A stretch of 64,000 bases of DNA, from assembly GCF_022549355.1 (NCBI RefSeq), contig NZ_JAKZGL010000004.1:124001-188000 (forward strand), given 5' to 3'. The position numbers were made by a program, and so were the translations under genes. The notes beneath the pieces were generated by a model. The model did no database searches. It saw nothing but the letters and a program-made list of their open reading frames with translations, and had not been told where the DNA came from. Positions 37,156-45,517 of the stretch are shown here, piece after piece; within the stretch, counting starts at the first letter, position 1; the number at the start of each line of letters is the position of its first letter. This DNA is from Acinetobacter sp. NIPH 2699. GTDB lineage: Bacteria; Pseudomonadota; Gammaproteobacteria; Pseudomonadales; Moraxellaceae.

Positions 37156-37842
37156 TTACTGTTGCTCGATCCACAACCCATCTTGCATATGCAAAATAGA
37201 ATCCGCAGATTGTGCCAATTGCTCATCATGGGTGACGATCAGCATTGCCATATTGAGTTCTTTTTTTAAGTCAGTCAGTAACTCAAAAACACTCAGGGCA
37301 GTTTTGCGATCTAAATTACCCGTAGGCTCATCTGCTAGCACCACAGCAGGTTTAGTGACAAGCGATCGTGCCAATGCCACACGTTGACGCTCACCACCCG
37401 ATAACTCACCTGGTTGATGATCCATACGATGAGATAAACCCACTCGATCAAGTAAATATTCGGCCTGAGCTTTGGCTGATTTATATTGAACGTCTGAACG
37501 CAACATTAACGGCATTGCCACATTCTCTAAAGCAGAGAACTCTGGTAACAAATGATGGAACTGATAAACAAAACCTAAATATTGATTCCGTTTAAACCCA
37601 CGTTCTGCTTCGCCCAAGTTATCAAAACGCTGTCCTTGTAAAAACACTTGACCCTGTGTCGGTTGTTCCAAACCACCTAACACATGTAACAGCGTACTTT
37701 TACCTGAACCACTTGAACCCACAATCGAGACGAACTCACCCGCCTTCACTTGTAACGACAAGCCTTTAATCACTTCGACTTTACTTTTACCATCATCAAA
37801 ATGCTTATAAATATCGTTGGCTTCTAAGACAATCTTACTCAT
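37156..37842 (-). CDS. lolD: Lipoprotein-releasing ABC transporter ATPase LolD
   Basis: 228-residue ATPase that powers release of outer-membrane lipoproteins to LolA. Walker A GSSGSGKST, Q-loop FVYQFHHLLPEFSALENVAMPLM (with the LolD-typical HHLLPEF), signature LSGGERQRVALARSL, Walker B PAVVLADEPTGNLD and H-loop IVTHD are all present. The ATG at 37842 is chosen; it overlaps the upstream lolC/E stop by 8 bases, so translation is coupled. Longer starts would extend into lolC/E without support. Confidence 0.95.
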   Translation of the reverse strand: MSKIVLEANDIYKHFDDGKSKVEVIKGLSLQVKAGEFVSIVGSSGSGKSTLLHVLGGLEQPTQGQVFLQGQRFDNLGEAERGFKRNQYLGFVYQFHHLLPEFSALENVAMPLMLRSDVQYKSAKAQAEYLLDRVGLSHRMDHQPGELSGGERQRVALARSLVTKPAVVLADEPTGNLDRKTALSVFELLTDLKKELNMAMLIVTHDEQLAQSADSILHMQDGLWIEQQ

Positions 37843-39070
37843 AACGTAACGCCTCAGCAGGTTGAACTTTAGCTGCACGCAATGCAGGATAAATCGTCGC
37901 CAAGAAACTCAAGACCAATGAAACAGCGACAATCACAGCCACATCTTGCCATCTGAGATAAGAAGGAAGGTAATGTACAAAATAAGCATCGAATAAGTTC
38001 AGACCGAGAACTGTATTCAACCAAGAAATGATGTCACTGATGGTCAATGCTAAAGTCACACCTAAAATCGTACCTGCAATCGTTCCAATCACACCAATCA
38101 CAGTCCCTTGCACCATAAAAATTTTGGTAATCATGGAAGGTGAAGCACCTAATGTTCGCAAAATTGCAATATCTGATTTCTTATCCGTAACCACCATCAC
38201 TAACGATGACACAATGTTAAATGCAGCCACCACAATAATCAGAAATAGTAATAAGCCAACCAGCGTTTTTTCCATTTGAATGGCATTAAATAAATTGCCA
38301 TGGGTATAGGTCCAGTTCGATGCATAAAAATTGCTTGGTAAATCACTCACAATTTCATCGGCTACTTTTGGTGCTGCAAAAATATTATCTAACTTTAAGC
38401 GAACGCCCTGCGCCCCATCTGGCAAACGCAATAAAGTTGAAGCATCATTCAATGCGATATAACCGACCATTGAATCAACTTCTGCCCCAATACTAAAAAT
38501 ACCCACAATCTTAAATCGTTTAAAACGAGGTACAACTCCCGCAGGAGATGGCGTTGCTTCAGGTAAAACCAAGGTTACACTGTCATTTAAGCCTAGACCA
38601 AGCGCATCAGTCATGTCCTTACCCAGAACAATACCGAACTCACCTTTTTGTAAAGCGTTTAAATCCCCAGTGACCATATGATCTTGGATAATTGAAACCT
38701 TTTTCTCATATTCAGGTTCGATCCCCGTTACCATAATGCCTGCCACCTGCCCATGCGCAGTCAACATTCCCTGTAATTGGGTAAATGGTGCGACGCCTGT
38801 AACCTGCGGATGAGTCTCAACTTTTTTTACAAGCTCAGGCCAATCTGTTAAAATTTGAGTAGAAGAAACAGTGGCTTGTGGTACCATTCCAAGAACACGC
38901 GTTTTTAATTCGCGATCAAAACCATTCATCACAGACAATACTGTAATGAGGACAGCCACGCCTAGGGTTAAACCAATCATGGAAACCAAGGCAATAAAAG
39001 AAATAAAATGATTACTTCGCCGAGCGCGAGTGTATCTCAACCCTATATACAGCGAAATTGGCTTAAACAT
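37835..39070 (-). CDS. Lipoprotein-releasing system permease LolC/LolE
   Basis: 411-residue inner-membrane protein of the MacB/FtsX type: N-terminal span (SFIALVSMIGLTLGVAVLITVLSVMNGF), a large periplasmic domain (residues about 45-260), and three C-terminal spans (LVGLLLFLIIVVAAFNIVSSLVMVVTDKKSDIAILRTLGASPSMITKIFMVQG...). The start MFKPISLYIGLRYTRARRSNHFISFIALVSMIGL is typical of LolC/LolE. Only one permease gene is present before lolD, so this is probably the homodimeric LolF-like arrangement found in Acinetobacter and related bacteria; the sequence alone does not settle LolC, LolE or LolF. Confidence 0.9.
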   Translation of the reverse strand: MFKPISLYIGLRYTRARRSNHFISFIALVSMIGLTLGVAVLITVLSVMNGFDRELKTRVLGMVPQATVSSTQILTDWPELVKKVETHPQVTGVAPFTQLQGMLTAHGQVAGIMVTGIEPEYEKKVSIIQDHMVTGDLNALQKGEFGIVLGKDMTDALGLGLNDSVTLVLPEATPSPAGVVPRFKRFKIVGIFSIGAEVDSMVGYIALNDASTLLRLPDGAQGVRLKLDNIFAAPKVADEIVSDLPSNFYASNWTYTHGNLFNAIQMEKTLVGLLLFLIIVVAAFNIVSSLVMVVTDKKSDIAILRTLGASPSMITKIFMVQGTVIGVIGTIAGTILGVTLALTISDIISWLNTVLGLNLFDAYFVHYLPSYLRWQDVAVIVAVSLVLSFLATIYPALRAAKVQPAEALRYE

Positions 39071-39095
39071 ACCATTTAGTCCGAGGTGATTTATT

Positions 39096-39683
39096 ATGGA
39101 AAATTCACAACATCATCTTATTGACGACAACGCAGAACGTCGCGTGATGTCTCGTATTGATGCTGTGTTGAGAATCAACTATCAAATCATTCCAGATGAT
39201 GTTGCCTTGAATGACCCTTATGATTCTCATTTTGTACTGCCACGCTATTTTCTACTACTTGCTGAATTAGATCAATTTGATCATGCACTACGCTACGAAT
39301 TAGAACAATTAAATGAAAAAGATCAACAAATTGCTCGCATATTATCCCTTTTTAATCAGAAATTAAATCTGATTACAGGATCTTTTTACGACAATATCGT
39401 GCAATCTCAACTTCCTGTACCTGAACAAGTAAACTTTTCTGAAAATGGCTTAAGCTTCTTTAGCTCACAAGATATTAATGAAGGTACTTATATTCATATC
39501 ACCTTAAGTCATCCTGAAAACTTCTTTCATATCGCTGCAACCGCACAGGTTGCCTACAGTACAGCAGAAGAACAAGGTAAGTTTCGTATCGGCGCTTATT
39601 TTATTACCCTAAACCCACAAGATCGAGCCAAACTAAACGCTAGTATTCAACAAGCTCAATCGCTTGAAGTAAATCAAATTTAA
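39096..39683 (+). CDS. PilZ-like domain protein
   Basis: 195-residue soluble protein. The N-terminal region has ERRVMSRIDAVLRINYQI, recalling the RxxxR c-di-GMP loop, then a helical insertion (LPRYFLLLAELDQFDHALRYELEQLNEKDQQIARILSLFNQKLNLI), then VNFSENGLSFFSS, which matches the N/DxSxxG motif of PilZ domains, and a beta-rich end. It could bind c-di-GMP, but the spacing between the motifs is much larger than usual, so this is a PilZ variant at best. GAGGTGA at 39083-39089 is an excellent ribosome binding site. Divergent from lolC/E with only 25 bases between start codons. Confidence 0.7.
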   Translation: MENSQHHLIDDNAERRVMSRIDAVLRINYQIIPDDVALNDPYDSHFVLPRYFLLLAELDQFDHALRYELEQLNEKDQQIARILSLFNQKLNLITGSFYDNIVQSQLPVPEQVNFSENGLSFFSSQDINEGTYIHITLSHPENFFHIAATAQVAYSTAEEQGKFRIGAYFITLNPQDRAKLNASIQQAQSLEVNQI

Positions 39684-39693
39684 AAACTAAAGT

Positions 39694-40587
39694 TTATATT
39701 TTTAAACGGTGATATGCACTTAGATCTCTAAAGAAATATAAGAATAAGCCAAATAGAATAATACTTGCGCCAGCAACCACTTGAACTGACAATTGTTCAT
39801 GGTTGAGATATGCACCAATCAATATTGCTAACATCGGCGTCATCACCGTGGTCAACGATAAGGTCGTCGCCTTTAAGTTTTGGACCAATTTAAAATAGCA
39901 AAACATCGCAATTAACGATGCCACAATCACAGTATACGCCAGTGCCAATAACGATTTCGCTGAAGGAATATGCGTTGGTGCGTACTGCCAAATCCAAGGT
40001 AACAACAACAGTGCGCATAAAGTAGAAATCAGAATAGAGCCTGTTGCTTGGGCCATCGGTTGTACATCTGCATTGATCTTTTTCACCCAAAAAATTGACA
40101 ATGAATAAGAAAAAACACTCAATAACATCAGCACAATACCGATCGGCTGCACATGTTGCTGATTGCCACTAAGACAAATCATGGCCAATCCAACAATCGA
40201 GATTGCCATTCCCAACCATTGCATCGCAGCGAGTTTCTGCTGAAAAGCAAATCGTCCAATTAAGCCCGCCATAATCGGAGCTAAACCAAACATCAGTGCA
40301 ATCAATCCAGAACTTAAATAAGCCGTTGCAGCATAGGTAAAAATTTGTGAGCCAATCAGACTTAAAGAACCAGCGATATAACTTAATAGTGCAATTTGAT
40401 GGGTCGGAAATTTAACTTTTAAAAACAATAAAACCGATACCGCCAAAGGCAATGCAATCAAAAATCGTAATAATAACGCCCACATCGGATGTAAATCAGA
40501 AACACTCCAAACAATTGCTAAAGGCGTGGATGCCCAAATGAATATCAACAAAGCATAAGTGAAGATTAAATTAAGACGTGAGGGCAT
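39694..40587 (-). CDS. EamA/DMT-family transporter
   Basis: 297 residues, ten predicted spans in two EamA repeats (first FTYALLIFIWASTPLAIVWSVSDLHPMWALLLRFLIALPLAV; second MLLSVFSYSLSIFWVKKINADVQPMAQATGSI...). It is expected to export a small metabolite or amino acid; the substrate is unknown. The C-terminal tail is short and basic. It follows the YaiI-family gene with 7 bases between them, so both are in one transcript. Confidence 0.86.
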   Translation of the reverse strand: MPSRLNLIFTYALLIFIWASTPLAIVWSVSDLHPMWALLLRFLIALPLAVSVLLFLKVKFPTHQIALLSYIAGSLSLIGSQIFTYAATAYLSSGLIALMFGLAPIMAGLIGRFAFQQKLAAMQWLGMAISIVGLAMICLSGNQQHVQPIGIVLMLLSVFSYSLSIFWVKKINADVQPMAQATGSILISTLCALLLLPWIWQYAPTHIPSAKSLLALAYTVIVASLIAMFCYFKLVQNLKATTLSLTTVMTPMLAILIGAYLNHEQLSVQVVAGASIILFGLFLYFFRDLSAYHRLKI

Positions 40588-40594
40588 ATTCTGC

Positions 40595-41065
40595 TCAAGA
40601 AGCTGTTTTACGCTTTTGTTTGAAAATCGTTTGGTCTAATGAGCTAGAGAATTCTCTTTTATCTCTTTCCGAAATCGGTGGTGGCCCACCAGTCTGAACA
40701 CCAGCACCACGCAAAGTGTCCATAAAATCACGCAAATGAAGGCGTGCTTTGACATTTGCCGTGGTATAAACCTCACCGCGAGGATGAATTGCAATCCCGC
40801 CTTTTTCAATCACTTGGGCAGCAAGCGGAATATCCTGTGTAATGACAATGTCATTCTCTTGCATGCGATCAACAATTTCTTGATCGGCACGATCTGCCCC
40901 ACTCATCACTTGAATCGATTTAATTCGTATTGATGGTGTTATGCCCACATTTTGATTGGCAACAAAAATAACTTCTAATTGATAACGATCAGATGCGCGA
41001 AGAATCACTTCACGTAAAATTCGAGGTAAAGCATCCGCATCTACCCATAATTTAAATGGCAGCAC
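40595..41065 (-). CDS. YaiI/YqxD family (UPF0178) protein
   Basis: 156-residue NYN/PIN-like protein. Conserved family segments: [21 protein letters not shown] (Asp pair at the putative metal site), [35 protein letters not shown], and [48 protein letters not shown] nuclease-like role has been suggested for the fold but is unproven. The start is a GTG at 41065, chosen because it matches the family N terminus. Confidence 0.88.
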   Translation of the reverse strand: MLPFKLWVDADALPRILREVILRASDRYQLEVIFVANQNVGITPSIRIKSIQVMSGADRADQEIVDRMQENDIVITQDIPLAAQVIEKGGIAIHPRGEVYTTANVKARLHLRDFMDTLRGAGVQTGGPPPISERDKREFSSSLDQTIFKQKRKTAS

Positions 41066-41152
41066 GTTGGTACAAGCTCATATAAATAAAAAATATAGTG
41101 TAGCAGATTGCCACAGCAATAGAGCTAGCGGAAATAAACTTAAGCGAGATCA

Positions 41153-41250
41153 ATAGGCCTTTCATAAATCCCCTTGCGGAACTTCAATCATTCCTCATTC
41201 TCCTGATGGGCAAAATACCAAGAGGCGAAATAATGATGAAAGAGGTCTAT
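41153..41250. repeat. Palindromic dispersed repeat, copy B
   Basis: 98 bases with ends ATAGGCCTTTCAT (41153-41165) and ATGAAAGAGGTCTAT (41236-41250). The left arm lacks two bases present in the complement of the right arm. It shares with copy A (13217-13291) the TTTCATAAATCC left part, a central CTCCTGATGGG-like core, and the AATAATxATGAAAGAxGTCT right part. Confidence 0.75.
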
Positions 41251-41391
41251 GGATATTTGAAAAATGAAGCTGTCATTTGCTATTTACCTCAAGAAAGTAA
41301 ATTAAATTTATAGAATTACATATCCAGACTTGAAATATGACAGTTACCCTCGATTTAATAGAATAAGTTCAATCTTTTTGCATCGCGCTTT

Positions 41392-42330
41392 ATGAAAAAT
41401 CAAAACAGTCCAGAAACGATTACAATTCAAGATCAAAACTTCGGTAACCACGTTGAACACTGGAACTTGTTGACCGATACACCTGAAACCGATGTTCCCA
41501 AATGGTTAGGGCTGGCACTGGATGCACCTGTGATGCCAATGGGTCTCTGTGAAGATGAACAAGAGATGGACCAATCATTTTGGATGATTCAAGGACCAAG
41601 TGGTGAGGCGATTTCAATTAATCAAATTATTGCAGTCGAAGATCAAAAACCTCGTGCATTAAAAACAGCTTTTCCAAGTTTTGAAAGTCCATATAAATAT
41701 GATGCAAAAATCGAGCGAATTATTAGTTGTGATTCTGCAACCCAAGCAGTATTGCGTTTAAGTTTAAATACAAATACCGTTATTTATGCCTTCGATAATT
41801 TATTCAGTGTAAATCACTGCAAATATGATAAGAACCAAACCTATCAAGTCCAATTTAATGCTTGGGCTTATGAATTAGAAATCGTTGCAGACGGTGAGAA
41901 AATCATTGTTGATGATCCTGCTTCAATTAAACACCACCGCGCATTAAATGCGATTTTGACAGAACATAATGGAATCGCACCAGAAAACTTACAAGAACTG
42001 ATTAATGACTGGCAACCAAAAACCCCTGAAGATCAAGAACCTGTAACTGTCGACTTTTCTAAAATGGTTGCCTATTTATTCGGTGAGACATTAGGCCAAG
42101 AAGACGAAGCATGGTTCCAAGGAAATATCGTCGGTAAAACCACAATGCAGTTTATGCAAGATGAATATACTCTGTATGACGTGACTTTGGTTTTAGAAGA
42201 TGACCTACCTGCAATCCTTATTCGTATTGCAACTAAAAATGTTTTGTATAAAAACTTTAACATTGGCCAATATATTCGTGGCAATCTATGGATTCAGGCC
42301 AATATTTATGCTAAAACTGCTTTTAAGTGA
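41392..42330 (+). CDS. Hypothetical protein, soluble
   Basis: 312 residues, acidic, with no signal peptide or membrane span. I do not recognise it. Visible traits: an N-terminal part (NLLTDTPETDVPKWLGLALDAPVMPMGLCEDEQEMDQSFWMIQGPSGEAISINQIIAVE) and a C-terminal part that looks like an OB/beta-barrel segment (MVAYLFGETLGQEDEAWFQGNIVGKTTMQFMQDEYTLYDVTLVLEDDLPAILIRIATKNVLYKNFNIGQYIRGNLWIQANIYAK). The start at 41392 follows a long intergenic region that contains repeat copy B. Confidence 0.7.
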   Translation: MKNQNSPETITIQDQNFGNHVEHWNLLTDTPETDVPKWLGLALDAPVMPMGLCEDEQEMDQSFWMIQGPSGEAISINQIIAVEDQKPRALKTAFPSFESPYKYDAKIERIISCDSATQAVLRLSLNTNTVIYAFDNLFSVNHCKYDKNQTYQVQFNAWAYELEIVADGEKIIVDDPASIKHHRALNAILTEHNGIAPENLQELINDWQPKTPEDQEPVTVDFSKMVAYLFGETLGQEDEAWFQGNIVGKTTMQFMQDEYTLYDVTLVLEDDLPAILIRIATKNVLYKNFNIGQYIRGNLWIQANIYAKTAFK

Positions 42331-42366
42331 CAAAAAATCACATAAATGGCATTTTTAGGCGTTCTA

Positions 42367-42510
42367 ATGAAAATTATACCAGAACAAACGACCACCAGTC
42401 TTATTCATTCGAGTGATCAAGGTCTTAAACTTGATGTTGGTGCTTATTGCTTTTTTTTACTTGGTATGTTTTTAGCAGCACTCATTTTTCATCAAATTGG
42501 CTTGTTCTAA
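42367..42510 (+). CDS. 47-residue single-span membrane peptide
   Basis: Short frame, ATG at 42367 to TAA at 42508-42510: MKIIPEQTTTSLIHSSDQGL, then KLDVGAYCFF, LLGMFLAALI, FHQIGLF. It has a soluble N-terminal half and one hydrophobic span (about residues 24-47). It starts 36 bases after the stop of the 312-residue protein and ends just before a terminator, so it is likely in the same transcript. The ribosome binding site is weak (AGG about 9 bases upstream). I do not know a function. Confidence 0.55.
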   Translation: MKIIPEQTTTSLIHSSDQGLKLDVGAYCFFLLGMFLAALIFHQIGLF

Positions 42511-42533
42511 TTTTTGACCATTATCATATTTAT

Positions 42534-42566
42534 AAAATAAAAGCCCTCGTTGAGGGCTTTTATTTT
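42534..42566. terminator. Bidirectional terminator, small membrane peptide / serC
   Basis: AAAATAAAAGCCCTC (42534-42548) and GAGGGCTTTTATTTT (42552-42566) are perfectly complementary with a 3-base loop; A and T runs on both sides suit convergent genes. Confidence 0.92.
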
Positions 42567-42578
42567 ATCTAGTACAGT

Positions 42579-43658
42579 TTAACCATGTCGTTTTACAAAC
42601 TCATCCATAAAATTCACCAATGCTTGAACGCCTTCTAGCGGAACAGCATTATAAATACTGGCGCGCATGCCACCTACTGAACGATGACCAGCCAAGTTAA
42701 GCAAGTGATTTTGCTCTGCTTCTTTTAAGAAGATCTTTTCCAATGCTTCATCAGCCAGTGTAAATGGCACGTTCATCATTGAGCGATTTGGCAGTGCAAT
42801 AGGGTTATTATAAAAATCGCTAGAATCAATATAACCATAGAGTAGATTGGCTTTCTCTTGGTTAATCTTATACATTGCGTCTACCCCGCCCTGCTCAAGT
42901 AACCATTCAAACACTAAGCCAGATAAATACCATGCATAAGTTGCTGGCGTATTTACCATTGAGCCATTCTTCGCTTGGTCTGCATATTTTAAAATGCTTG
43001 GGATTTCAGATTTCGCTTGATCAAGCAAATCATCACGAATAATCACAATCGTTAAACCTGCTGGCCCAATATTCTTTTGTGCGCCTGCATAGATTAAACC
43101 AAATTTAGTCACATCCAATGGTGCAGACAAAATACTTGAAGAATAATCACAAACCAACGGTGCATTTACCTCTGGAACACCTGCAAACTGTAAACCACCG
43201 ATGGTTTCATTATCTGCATAATGCACATAAGCTGCATCATTCGAAAGGTTCCAAGTGCTTTGTTCAGTAATGGCATGTTTACCATCGATTAAAGTCCCCG
43301 CCTCAATGATATTAATATCACCATAGCGTTTAGCTTCTTTTAATGCTTTCTCAGACCAGATTCCAGTATGGATATAATCCGCCTTGTTATTTTGTCCTAA
43401 CAAATTCAGTGGAATCGCTGAAAACTGTAAGGATGCGCCACCTTGTAAGAACAAGACTTTGTAGTTCTCAGGAATGTTCATGAGCTTTCGCAAGTCAGCT
43501 TCAGCCTTTTCTGCTACAGCAACATAGTCATTGCTACGATGACTCATTTCCATGATCGACAACCCTTTACCTTGCCAATCCAACATCTCTTGTTGAGCTT
43601 TTTCTAAAACGGCAGTAGGTAATGCAGCAGGACCAGCGCAGAAATTATAAGCACGCAT
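42579..43658 (-). CDS. serC: Phosphoserine aminotransferase
   Basis: Pyridoxal-phosphate enzyme of serine (and pyridoxine) synthesis: 3-phosphohydroxypyruvate + glutamate gives phosphoserine. 359 residues. It begins MRAYNFCAGPAALPTAVLEKAQQEML; visible: SIMEMSHRSNDY, FLQGGASLQFSAIPLNL, the PLP-lysine region LIYAGAQKNIGPAGLTIVI, and HRSVGGMRASIYNAVP. The start at 43658 is preceded by AGGGAAAA; a longer in-frame reading (from 43685) adds nine residues with no family match. Confidence 0.97.
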   Translation of the reverse strand: MRAYNFCAGPAALPTAVLEKAQQEMLDWQGKGLSIMEMSHRSNDYVAVAEKAEADLRKLMNIPENYKVLFLQGGASLQFSAIPLNLLGQNNKADYIHTGIWSEKALKEAKRYGDINIIEAGTLIDGKHAITEQSTWNLSNDAAYVHYADNETIGGLQFAGVPEVNAPLVCDYSSSILSAPLDVTKFGLIYAGAQKNIGPAGLTIVIIRDDLLDQAKSEIPSILKYADQAKNGSMVNTPATYAWYLSGLVFEWLLEQGGVDAMYKINQEKANLLYGYIDSSDFYNNPIALPNRSMMNVPFTLADEALEKIFLKEAEQNHLLNLAGHRSVGGMRASIYNAVPLEGVQALVNFMDEFVKRHG

Positions 43659-43993
43659 GAATTTTCCCTTGTCAAAGTGAAACAAATTGAGATAGGAATT
43701 TAAGCACAGATTGACGCAGCTTGCAGCAGCTTATCCAGTAAATATTTCAATTTGACTCTGAAAATAAGAGTAATTTTTCAATCATGTATTTGTCATTACA
43801 TTGATACTGAATAGCAATTTACTCGCTTATTTTTCAAACAAAAATCATGACATGAAAACTGATTTTATTTAGATTAAAAACTCTATTTTTTACAAATTAA
43901 ATACACCAATCGGAGCGATATAACTATTTAATTAAAAACATAATATTTAAATTTTATAAAAACAATTTAGACTCACCTTAGGATAATATTGAA
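43659..43993. other. Divergent intergenic region serC / efflux operon
   Basis: 335 AT-rich bases without a gene. It must hold promoters for serC (minus) and the export operon (plus). I see no clear operator or structured RNA. Confidence 0.5.
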
Positions 43994-45505
43994 TTGCGAC
44001 ATACTCGAATGTTGAAACAAAATGATCGACCAAGTTTTAAGGTCAAACGGCTGCAAAAACAACTCAGCTTGAGTCTTCACTTCATTGGCTGTGCTCTCTT
44101 TTCGACTTCTTTATTTGCCCAGACCTTGAGTTATAGTGAAGCCGAACAATATGTGGTCGAAAATGCGTATGCATCTCAAGCACAACAAGCCCTGCAACAA
44201 GCCTCACAACTAGAAATGGAAGCAGTCAAATATTTAGGTCTTCCTCGTATTGATTTAAATGCACGTGCCTACTCTTTTCATAGTGAAACCAGTGTTCCTT
44301 TAGAGTCGAGTAAACGCAGATTAGAAAACTCACTGACCCGTGGTTTTGATGACAAATTATCCCAATGGGAAAATGTACTCTCGCCAGAGGTAATTGATCA
44401 AATCAGTCAAGGTTTTGATCAGACGGTAAATGATGGTCTCAATCAAGTTCCCAATAATCTAGATGTCACCCTTAAAGATCACGATGTCCGAACCTCAATT
44501 TCAATGGTGATGCCATTGTATACGGGCGGAAAAATTAGCAGTGCCAAGCAAATTGCAAGCATTCAAGCCCAACGCTCAAATATCAGTGAAAAACAACAAC
44601 AAGATTCTCAGCGCTTTGAAATGATTCAATCGTATTTTAATGTGCAATTACAGCAACAATTGTTGAATGCGACTTTATTCAATCTAAATGCAATGCAGGA
44701 ACACTATAACAATGCGCTTAAATTAGAACAGCAAGGCTTTATTAATAAAGGTCAACGCATGCAATTTGAAGTGGCGCGGAATAATGCTGAACGCACCTAT
44801 CAAAATGCACAATCGAATTTACGTGCCAGTCAATTTAGTCTACAAAATTTATTGCAGACCAAAGAAGGCTTAAAGCTAAGCACTCCACTCTTTGTAAATA
44901 CTGCACAAAACCATTCACTGGATAAATTACTGGCCAGCTATGACCAAAGCTCTAGTTTGGTCAAAAAGCTGCAAATGGACACTCAACTTGCCAGTGAAAA
45001 TGTCAAAGTTCAACAAGCAGCCAAAAGACCTAGCCTGTTTGCTTTTGGCGAATATGGTTTAGATGACAAAGAAAACTGGATCGTCGGTGTGATGGCAAAA
45101 TACAATTTATTTTCTGGAATAGATAAAAATAAAAATGTACATGCAGCGGAACTGAAACACTACGCAGCTGAGCTCATGACAGAACGCACCAAGCAAGAAA
45201 TCGAAAATGTCTTATACAAATCTTATAGCGAATTAAACGCGTCTCAGACCAGTCATCAACTCCTAACTCAAAATACCAAAGCAGCGCAAGAAAACCTACG
45301 TATTCAACAACTCTCATTTAAAGAAGGCATGGGTACTGCAACCCAAGTCATTGATGCTCAAAATGCCTTAAGCGGTTTAAGAAGTGAAATGGCACTTAAT
45401 TCTTATAAATACATTTTATCTCTGGCTACTTTACTACAAAGCTATGGTTCGATTGATGAATTTAAGCTTTATGTGAACCAACCGCGTACTGACTATATCC
45501 GCTAA
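43994..45505 (+). CDS. TolC-family outer-membrane efflux protein
   Basis: About 503 residues from a TTG at 43994 (AGGA 10 bases upstream) or 498 from the ATG at 44009. It has a basic N-terminal lead and a hydrophobic segment (LSLHFIGCALFSTSLFAQ) as signal peptide, then the TolC repeats: LSYSEAEQYVVENAYASQAQQALQQASQLEMEAVKYLGLPRIDLNARAY, and second-half AAQENLRIQQLSFKEGMGTATQVIDAQNALSGLRSEMALNSYKYILSLATLL. It forms an outer-membrane channel. It heads an operon with an HlyD adaptor and two ABC-2 permeases. Confidence 0.88.
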   Translation: MRHTRMLKQNDRPSFKVKRLQKQLSLSLHFIGCALFSTSLFAQTLSYSEAEQYVVENAYASQAQQALQQASQLEMEAVKYLGLPRIDLNARAYSFHSETSVPLESSKRRLENSLTRGFDDKLSQWENVLSPEVIDQISQGFDQTVNDGLNQVPNNLDVTLKDHDVRTSISMVMPLYTGGKISSAKQIASIQAQRSNISEKQQQDSQRFEMIQSYFNVQLQQQLLNATLFNLNAMQEHYNNALKLEQQGFINKGQRMQFEVARNNAERTYQNAQSNLRASQFSLQNLLQTKEGLKLSTPLFVNTAQNHSLDKLLASYDQSSSLVKKLQMDTQLASENVKVQQAAKRPSLFAFGEYGLDDKENWIVGVMAKYNLFSGIDKNKNVHAAELKHYAAELMTERTKQEIENVLYKSYSELNASQTSHQLLTQNTKAAQENLRIQQLSFKEGMGTATQVIDAQNALSGLRSEMALNSYKYILSLATLLQSYGSIDEFKLYVNQPRTDYIR

Positions 45506-45517
45506 TTGGAGAATATT

